Assembly (NCBI GenBank): GCA_963969595.1
Contig: OZ018411.1
Location: forward strand, 10,294,501 to 10,358,500
DNA from: Neckera pumila
Taxonomy: Eukaryota > Streptophyta > Bryopsida > Hypnales > Neckeraceae
Reading direction: 5' to 3'
Length of the DNA: 64,000 nt
The position numbers and the translations under genes were made by a program. The notes under the pieces are model-generated. The model was not told where the DNA came from. It made no database searches and saw only the letters and a list, made by a program, of their open reading frames with translations. Shown here piece by piece: positions 56,036 through 64,000 of the stretch; positions within the stretch are counted from its first letter, which is position 1; the number at the start of each line of letters is the position of its first letter.

Positions 56036-56198
56036 CTAACAGCAATATGTACCTACATTGAAGAAACAATTTTAGGACATCTACCAAAAAAAACTTGGAA
56101 CCTTCATACATAGGGTAGTCAAATATCAAAAGGAGATTTTAGAATCTCTCAAAATGCATATTTTGGACACCATATGAAACACTATGAATTTCCAATAT

Positions 56199-56483
56199 CA
56201 TCAGGGGACATTTGAGGCCTCTAGAAGACTGTGAGTTCCCCTGCGTTCCCAGACTGTGGGAACGCAAGGAAAGTAGCTAGCTGATGTGGTTGACACCGTG
56301 CCACGTCATTTATTCATTTTTATTTTTTTTATTTTTTTTATTTTCATTTTTATAGAATGACATTTGGGAAAAAAAAATTGAAAAAAGAAAATCAAAGAGC
56401 CCGTACCGGCTGTTCACAGAGTCTGGACAACATTGGGAACGGGCCTAAAACGGTCTTCTAGAGGCCTTAAATGTCCTCTAATG
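56199..56483. mobile_element. MITE of the CATTAG group, long TIRs
   Basis: CATCAGGGGACATTTGAGGCC and GGCCTTAAATGTCCTCTAATG are inverted, and the match continues through CTCTAGAAGAC for about 32 bp. The interior shares AGCTAGCTGATGTGG with 35219-35452. Confidence 0.75.
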
Positions 56484-57418
56484 GTTCAAAATAGATGATT
56501 CTAAAACCGACCCTAGACTCACATGAACAGTGGGAGTACATTTTAAGCAAAACATGTAGATGTTGGTTTTAGGTGAAGTTACTTTACTTTCAAAAAATTT
56601 TACGCAGTTTCATTTGTTAAAAAATTAAAATTAAAAAATTAAAAAAATTAAAATTAAAAAAGTGCAGTAAAAGCCCTGACAGTAAATAAGCAACCGAAAA
56701 CTGTAGTGTACAATATCCCCTGCAGCACCTTTCCATCCCCATGTAGAAGAACTAACATGTACACATTGTATTAATGTGGGTACTAAATAGTGTAGGTACG
56801 AAGATGTGCAGAAAGTAATGTTCTCTGATGTACCAATACAGTAATAGTTGAAACAAACTACGGAGTACTTGTAATCAACCTACAATCAGAACTACCTTTC
56901 TGGTATGAGGGCGGCTATCAGAAGAGTTCATAGGAAACTCCAAAATTACCGTACCTTCAGGTCAGATTGAGCAGGGGGTGTTGAAATAGTTTAATTTTGG
57001 CATTTGGACAATTCAGTGTTCTTCCTAATGTTTTTGATGAAATGGATTGTTTTTTTCTATTTAAGACGTAAATGTTTTCTTTTTTTTTTCTAAATATTCT
57101 CAAGAATAATTTTGGAATATTCAAAATTTATAACAATGAAAATTTCTCGTACAATTTTTCATATATTAGACATGATCCAATTTTTTCATAATTATCTACA
57201 AAACTAACCTACACATGGGGTATTGTATGCCGTACATGAAGGTCTAATTCGGCACTTGAATGTTGGAAAAACTTTCTTGTGCACCCGCAAACAATTTCGG
57301 CAGCTAGAACTATTGGGATTCGTATTTCAGCATTTTGGCATCCAAAATTGTTTTGTGTTTGACAACTTATGAGTTTCCTTGTTTTGGGAAACCTATCATG
57401 CAGGGCTTAAGGCTTGAT
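56484..57418. other. Intergenic, dispersed-repeat pieces only
   Basis: 56484-56590 is part of the dispersed repeat seen at 34130-34275 (GACCCTAGACTC). The rest has no recognised feature. Confidence 0.4.
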
Positions 57419-57656
57419 GTACACAAACTAGTGAAATTAGGTTGCCCCACACTAATTTCTTGACAGTCCACACTATAGAAATATTCCTTGCTTTGTACAA
57501 TGAAGCAATCAATTCAGAGCCACGTGCATATCTTAGATTTGTGCACCAGTTCAAGACTTGGTTCAGAGCGTGGCATGCACCTCCATGTGGAACAAGCATT
57601 GATCCACGAGGTAGTTTATCTTAGGTAAGGCAACCTAATTTCACTATTTTGTGTAG
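57419..57656. mobile_element. MITE family F, copy 3
   Basis: It starts ACACAAACTAGTGAAATTAG and ends TTTCACTATTTTGTGTAG and is colinear with 37312-37556. Its flanks are unrelated to the 764-bp duplication, so this is an independent insertion that defines the element's ends. Confidence 0.75.
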
Positions 57657-58247
57657 GTTTTTAAATATTCAAAAATTTAGACAATGAGGATGAAAATTTT
57701 CTGCAACATTTCGTACATTTCACTTGTAATCTTCCAGAAATTTAGACATTCCAAAAAAAAATACTTAATTTATGTCTGAGTCTGACCTTCACGTGAAAGG
57801 GTCTGGTCAAAAACTGTTCTCATGTGGACTCTATATACCATTGTTTACGTTACTGTAGGCCATAAAGAAAGTCATGCAGGGAGGCAACTGAACTGCGGAG
57901 TATTTGTTTGCAGATTTACTCTGTCTGTAAGTTAAAGACAACACTCATGCAAATCTTTACTTTTTCACAAACTTCCACCCATTTACCTCCAAAATTCAAT
58001 AAATTTTCTTTGTTTCTTTGCAATTGATGAAAAAACTCCGTTTCATTTCTTTTAATGAAATTTTTTAGAAAGAAGTTCAATGAATTTTCACTTGAATACA
58101 ATTATAAGCTTACCCCTTCAGTTCCAAGTCTGCAGGCAACAGAAAGTGGTCGGTCCCACCTGGCTCATCAGTCCTCAACGGATAAATCCAAAATTCACAA
58201 AAAAACGGAATGATTTTTATCAATTACTTCATTCTGACTCTGACTCA
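57657..58247. other. Intergenic, no feature seen
   Basis: No supported gene or repeat was found between the family F and family B copies. Confidence 0.4.
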
Positions 58248-58522
58248 AAACCGCCATCGTCATCATCATCACTCGGGGGACATCTCCATAATCAATATGT
58301 ACCTATGTAGAAGAAGACTGAACGATTTCAGAACCTCTACCAATAAATAAAAGTTTTTAGGGCCTTCGTAACTTTTGCATAAGAGATGCAAATGTTGTGT
58401 ACTTTGGTGCGTTGGAACCTCCTTTCGCTTGTCAACAAGAAAATCAATGAAAATATGGCCGATCTAATAATAGTAAATAGACACAATAGTGAAAAGCGGC
58501 AAGTTTGGAAAATGTCCACCTT
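58248..58522. mobile_element. Family B MITE, inverted, partial
   Basis: GGGACATCTCCATAATCAAT, TTGGTGCGTTGGAACCTCC and the end ATGTCCACCT match the complement of the 1965 copy. It lies 6 bp from the family C element. Confidence 0.6.
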
Positions 58523-58528
58523 GTGGTA

Positions 58529-58971
58529 AGGTAAAAGACCCCATTGCAGTCAGAATTAGGAGTGTGCCCTCATACCATTGCTGAAATTTTTCAAATTTTT
58601 TTACACACAAAGATAAGTGTGAGAGATAGTGAAGACATTTGGAATTATATTTTTTTTGGAACAAGTATGAATTAGTTCTGAATTTTTGAAGTGATCAGCC
58701 TATAGGGGTTTGTATGCTACCTCATGACCAATAAAATCTAAATCCAATATGGTCATCTTCCTACCCAATGGAGTCACAACATTTTCAAAAATAGGAGATC
58801 TAAAAAAATCAATTTTTACAAAGAATTTTACACTTAAAAGTTGGAAGTACCTATTGAGGTCACGAATTACTCCATGACTACCATGTAAATGATTGATTGT
58901 GGTCTGAGAAATCACAATGGGGTCATTAGGTGTCCATCATTGGCCATTTGACCGCAATGGGGTCTTTACCT
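58529..58971. mobile_element. MITE family C, intact copy
   Basis: It starts AGGTAAAAGACCCCATTGCA and ends CGCAATGGGGTCTTTACCT, TIRs of about 24 bp, with TA on both sides (58527-58528 and 58972-58973). It is 443 bp long and non-coding. Confidence 0.85.
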
Positions 58972-59048
58972 TAGTTTGGATTTGCCCACTTTCTTTCACC
59001 ATGGTGTATAGGTCAGTCTTGGGATTTGAGAATTATGTATCATACCTC

Positions 59049-59795
59049 TATAACCCTAAAACACCGGTCATGTAACTACAGAGTTGCAAGCCAAATTCCT
59101 TGACTATGCATACTCCTATTTAGCAACTAAATGTGAATGAACTTTTCTAGTTTTAATTTTTAGAGATAAAATCACATATCTTCTTTATGTCTTATAAGGA
59201 AAATATTTTTATTTGAGAAAAAATTAATCTTCTGAGAATTATTGAAGAAAAAGTGAAGAAAAATAATATCAAATGGAAAATTATCTCAAAAAAAATGAAA
59301 ATTTCACCATAGGTGTAAATTATAGTGAAGAACATCCTAGTGCAAATAAAATTTCCTTGTCATAATGTCAATAGAATTCAATAAACATTAGAAAATACAT
59401 CCAAAGTTCAAATTGCAATAAAATATTCAATTCTAGGAATTTTATCAAAATTCAAATTGGAGTAGAAACTAGAGTAGGTGACCTTCATTTCAAGAGTTGG
59501 ATTCAAACTCAAAAAACATCAATTTATGGAAAAATTTCATATCAAAAGCAAGAAATAACAACTTTTCAAAATACATTACAATAACATAATTTTGTGATTT
59601 GTTTTTGTTGCATCTTCTTGTATTGAAAGGTCATAAATTCCTCAGTGAGGCATTTCTAACACCATACAAAACAACTTTCATTCAAGCAACTCTCCAAACA
59701 AGAACTACATGAAAAATGATTTGCAAGCATCTTCTATATTGTTCTGAAGTCATTCAAACGCCCTTTTAATTGAGCTAGTGGCATTTTAGGATTAA
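59049..59795. mobile_element. TTAA-type element, subfamily M, copy 2
   Basis: The left end ATAACCCTAAAACACCGG has lost the first T of TTAA. The right end CATTTTAGGATTAA keeps it. The interior matches 25121-25860. Confidence 0.5.
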
Positions 59796-61782
59796 TTCCT
59801 AAAACTACTTGCAAATCAAAATGGACATTGAGAAATTTGGGTATCTAAAATGAAATATCAAATTTTGATCAACTTTACTTTCGTTCTTGTGGAGAAGAAG
59901 TGAACAAATGAACTTCTAGTAAATCTAATTTTTTTGAAGATCCCTTGGTAGAAGAAGAAGTTATGTTTTGGAGGAGGGAGGACAATACGAGTAGGTAGAG
60001 CAAACATCATTTTGCTTTGAAATTTTGCATACAAACTTCATTCTAACTTGAGGTTCTATTCAAATCTTGAATCCTTAAATCTTCCTTGCAAAGGAAGTGT
60101 TGAATTGTGGGACTCAGATTGGGTCGTATAAATCTATATTGTCAATAGCTTGGACAACTTTGAAAAACATTTTGTTCCACTTTGTAGGCTCTGTTCTCAC
60201 ACAAGCATTGCTTTCAAACCCGATTTTTTAATGTGTGATCCAAATATTAGTTAAGAATAAGATACTACGGCTACTAGGTCTAAAAAATGAATACAACTTA
60301 ATAAATGGCATTTTTTGTGAGTGTTGAATTTTGGCAATTTGTGAGCATTTGCCACCTTCTAGGTGGCGCATGGATCATTCTTTAGGTGTTAGTATCACAC
60401 CCTCACCACCTTAAGAGATAGATACAACATTTTTGCAAAATAAGGTAATTACACCTAGTTGTAATCCACTTTTAAAACTAGTTCCAACAAGTTATTGCCA
60501 AATTTATACAACCTTCATTCAAAAGAGCTTACATTTGTTAGGAATCGATCAATTTTCAACACCAAAATTTATAGTTTATTTATATGATGTCCAAAAAAAG
60601 CATAAAAGATACTCTAGGATATTCATTTTACTTCAAATATCTTTTAAATAAAGTTAAGCAATTTAATAATTAGAACAATGTTCAACTGCTTATTCAAAAC
60701 TTATTACGTGTATTCAACTCATTGTTGCTTGTAAAGTGACCCAAGGTTGCAAGTCGTAGGAAGCTACATTGATTTGTTTAATTTGTGAGGAAAAGGTAGA
60801 GTTACCTGAAAACTAGTTTTACTTCAAAAACTTATTTTTGTGAAAATTGGTACAATATAGAAAGATTTTGACCTATGCTAATTTAGTTCTTTTATAAAGA
60901 ATGTGACTTTAGTAAATTAGTATGACACATAGAAAAAGAGAGAGAAGTAACTCCAATTACTATTGGACAAGTGTAAATTAAGAGTTTGTTCATTCAAGGG
61001 GCCATAGTACTTCTTCAGAAAAATAATGAGTGACTCTAGGATTATATAACTTGATTAGAGGGGAAGCTATGTACTACACTAGTGCTTGAGAAGCAGTAAT
61101 CAATTTACAGATGAGGCAATTTTCTGAAAGAGAGCATGGATGGACTGAATGTTGATGATAGGATTAATGAAAGAAGGGGGATATTTGATGGAAGGATTTG
61201 GTTGTTTTTGAGTTTTCTTTTGTGAAGAGGAATTAAGTTGCTTATAGAGTACTTTTAATGGTTGATCTTGGAAATGTTAACGCTTTGTGTAATTTGTGAT
61301 GCATGGAATATGTGTTGTTCATTGGACACTAGTGGTAATGACAATTAGTAGTTGTATTGTCCATCTTAGAGTTGTTAGATTTTGTAGTAGTGGTAGGTAT
61401 TTAGTGTCACAAACACTAATAAGATAAATTAATGTATGTTGGACATTTTTGACATTTGATAGATTCCCTATTATTATGTCTACCAACTTTGGGTGACATA
61501 TCAAAGTGTGATAGTGAGAATATACAACTTAGGTACATCCATTGTATAGATTTGATAAGAGACTACATGATGTTATATTACAAATTATTGAAGTTCAAAA
61601 TTATTAGGTGTTGGATTATTGAAGTTCACAAATTATGGTCTACAAAATTGTTCTAAAATGTCTACTTTAAAATGTATTCACTTTTCATACGTTGAAAAAT
61701 CCAATATCACTCCAAATAGATGATTTTAGGATAGAAATAAGCTAAGGTGGCCCATTGTTGTTCTTTTGGTCATTGCACATAT
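59796..61782. other. AT-rich DNA, nothing supported
   Basis: About 60430-60620 weakly resembles the dispersed repeat near 15040. No gene-like ORF, TIR pair or array was found in the rest. Confidence 0.4.
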
Positions 61783-62083
61783 CATTAGAGGAAATCACAG
61801 GCCTCCGGAAGGTTGCTCCACGGCCCTCCAAGGTACCCTGAAATTTGTTTTTTTTTTGCTGAAAAACTTGTTTTTCCCTATTTCTGCCTTGCTGAAATTG
61901 TAGCAGCAGTGGCACAGGAACCAAAAATTTCAAATAAAAAATTATTAAAGAAAAGAAAAGAAAACAAATTGAAAAAGCTGACTGCTGCAGGGAGCAGTCA
62001 GCTTGGTGTGACAGACCAAACTTTTAATAGCTTGGTTTGTCACATTCTAGCAGCCCTCTAGAGGGTTCAGTTTTTCCCTAATG
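61783..62083. mobile_element. MITE of the CATTAG group, copy K2
   Basis: CATTAGAGGAAATCACAGGCC and GAGGGTTCAGTTTTTCCCTAATG in complement are inverted termini. The interior matches 48304-48634 (TTGCTCCACGG) and holds a local hairpin around CTGACTGCTGCAGGGAGCAG. Confidence 0.65.
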
Positions 62084-63480
62084 TTTAGTTTGATCAAATT
62101 CTCAAATTTCTAGATAATAGAATAGTAAATCGAGAGAACTTTTCATAGGTGATTTGGTTAAGTCCATATTGAGAGAAAAAAAACACATTGTTATCAAAAG
62201 AAGAACATATAGCTTTCCATTGTTGTTCTTAGGAGGGGGGGGGGGGACTTTTCATCTTTTTGGATTTTAATGCAATTCTCTCAATTCTCTACACTTTCAC
62301 AATGATAGTCCAAAATAAATCCTTAAAATTATAGAAAAATGAACAAACCTTTTGCCATGGGTAGAAATAACATAATGATCTTCATTTAAATCTAACAAAA
62401 TATGTTTTTTAAATTAAATTTCAACCATTTCAACTCCAATTCTACATTAGCCCCTAAATGCCTAATCAACCATTTTATGGTTGCTCCACGGATCCCAATT
62501 TGTTATCTTTTTTGAACTTTCATATTAAACTCATATGTTTTTTCATGTATCTTTTCTATAACCAAAAAACTCTTTTAATTTAGATAAAAATTCCACCTTT
62601 GGTGATTTTCCAAAATCAAACACTTCAAGAAATAATCACTTTGGATTTTTTAGGGAGAAAAATTTAGCCAATCAAAGCAGCCATCATATGAAAAAAATTC
62701 CATAGGTGAGCAAGGGGGCAAGGGCCGAGGGCAAGTGGGCAAGGGGGGTGATTGGTTGGAGCATACAATGAATGGATACAGTCATGAAATTATTGTTTTT
62801 CTAATATACCTCACTTGATTGCAAGGCTTTAAAAACAATCTTTCATTGCTCCCATCTTTGTGATATGGGACCCAAAATCATATTTTATGGGAAAAAAGAT
62901 AATTTTTCAAAAAATTGAACTTTGATTGAAGATATTTCAAAATTTGCAGTCAATGCCTTTGGAAATGGAATTGTAGACTAAATTGATATTGCTGAGCAAC
63001 ATCTTCCTATTAGATTTTCAAATAGTGATTTGAAAATGAATTATATTTATTTCATTTAATAACCTTTTAGTGATTGGTCGACCACTTTTTGGTTGATTTT
63101 TGGACTCTCGGTCTAATATTGTTCAAAATACATTTGATCACAAAAATCTCAAAGAGGAATGCAATTAGAATGTCTTTGTGCGCTTCAAACAAAACCAATT
63201 TCTAGAAAATTGGAGCATTGATGAAATAGCTATGAGGTTGTCAACTCAAATGGCCTGGACCTTCAAATGGGAAGTATTCAACATAAATACAAAAAAATAT
63301 CAACCGAATTGTGAGATTTTTTGTAACTTGATGTCTTGACAAGGCATAAGTGTTGCTTTGTAATTTCATAAATGCCCAAAGTAAACTTATGCATTGATAT
63401 TTATGTAGCGCAAATTCTAAGGGGTCATTCAAGTCATTGATTTTTGAGAATTAAGGAAAGCAACTCAAACTCCAACAAGG
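62084..63480. other. AT-rich DNA with a poly-G run
   Basis: A run of about 13 G lies at 62234-62246 (AGGAGGGG...). No gene or paired termini are visible. Confidence 0.4.
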
Positions 63481-63488
63481 ATCTAGGA

Positions 63489-63611
63489 AGATTTGGTATA
63501 TTGAAGAAAGTAAAACGTACCCCTAAAATGTGCAGATTTGGTACATTGAAGAAAGTAAAATGTACCCCTAAATCATTTTACTTTCTTCAATGTACCAAAT
63601 CTGCACATTTT
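63489..63611. repeat. Perfect 38-bp hairpin with a direct third copy
   Basis: 63525-63562 (AAAATGTGCAGATTTGG...AAAGTAAAATG) is perfectly complementary to 63574-63611, with an 11-nt loop. A direct copy of most of the arm lies at 63489-63524 with two mismatches. The perfection of the arms implies a very recent inversion-duplication or active selection. Confidence 0.95.
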
Positions 63612-63639
63612 AGAAGGGTATTTGTTTTGATGACCATAG

Positions 63640-63835
63640 ATGACCATTTCTTGTGAACTTCAAAAGTTTGTAACTAATTTCACAAAGCTTGAAAAAATAT
63701 GAAATGGCTTGGATTAGATGCCTATTCTACTTGTCTTTTGAGAAAAATTTACTAAAAAAAATATTTAAAGATGTTTCACCTTCAAAAAATTCAACTTGAG
63801 CCCTTAAAAGGTTAATTTATGGACCTCCTACCTTA
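63640..63835. repeat. Dispersed repeat, second copy of 43290-43495
   Basis: CTTCAAAAGTTTGTAACTAA, GCTTGAAAAAATATGAAATG and GGACCTCCTACCTTA match the earlier copy. The CTACCTTA terminus recalls the TA-flanked AGGT families, but the left terminus is not resolved. Confidence 0.55.
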
Positions 63836-64000
63836 TTTTTTGCAATTTGTACCGTTGGATGAGTTTGATTTTTTATTAGGTTGGAGAATCTCCCTTATGG
63901 GAACACCTTGTACGGTTTGATCTAAAACTACATCTTTGGAGTGGCTACAAAATTCATTTTCTTGGAAAACTGCGCCTGCCCCCAAAATCAACCACGGTCA

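Overview
This window looks like nuclear DNA of a land plant. The best evidence is two genes with clear plant relatives: an ESSS-type subunit of mitochondrial complex I and a four-exon SGPP-like HAD sugar-phosphate phosphatase. AT-rich spliceosomal introns and telo-box motifs in the leaders of two genes agree with this. Gene density is very low, with about four or five genes, all in the first 21 kb. The rest is AT-rich and packed with short non-autonomous transposons. I cannot fix the lineage. The low density and large MITE load would suit a non-seed plant or another large genome, but that is a guess.

Layout. 1-4 kb holds short tandem duplications, one TA-flanked MITE and a doubtful minus-strand ORF. 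3.97-5.6 kb holds the ESSS gene, followed by three progressively decayed tandem copies of its 3' end. 6.19-6.83 kb is a broken Tc1/mariner-type transposase on the minus strand. 8.24-9.16 kb is a possible two-exon gene for a cysteine-rich, metallothionein-like protein. 9.96-11.86 kb is the SGPP-like phosphatase, with one GC-AG intron and an unresolved first exon. 12-16.8 kb is MITEs and AT-rich DNA. 16.85-21.7 kb is a 90-bp tandem array, a GC-rich leader with a 52-codon uORF, a three-exon gene for a 483-residue multi-pass membrane protein that I do not recognise, and a 3' UTR that may be spliced.

From 22 to 64 kb I see no convincing gene. This part is a mosaic of repeat families. (1) TA-flanked MITEs ending in AGGT (families A, B, C, J and a 137-bp element). 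(2) Emigrant/pogo-like MITEs ending in CAGTAGAACCTC. (3) An abundant 0.55-0.9 kb family with TTAA at both ends and CCCTAAAGGACC-like inverted termini, which looks piggyBac-like. (4) A 1.35-kb CACTA element with a CAG target duplication, which carries a tRNA-Val-like sequence and a fold-back element. (5) MITEs beginning CATTAGAGGA. (6) MITEs beginning CTACACAAAATAGTG. (7) Fold-back elements and near-perfect hairpins. (8) Local tandem arrays of 48 bp to 764 bp units. Several insertions are nested, so their relative ages can be read.

The genes are independent single-copy nuclear loci with no operon-like relation. The most notable signals are the TTAA family with a paralogous empty site, the Tc1-type (NPIE) transposase remnant, the intact-ended CACTA element, and the decay series behind the complex I gene.
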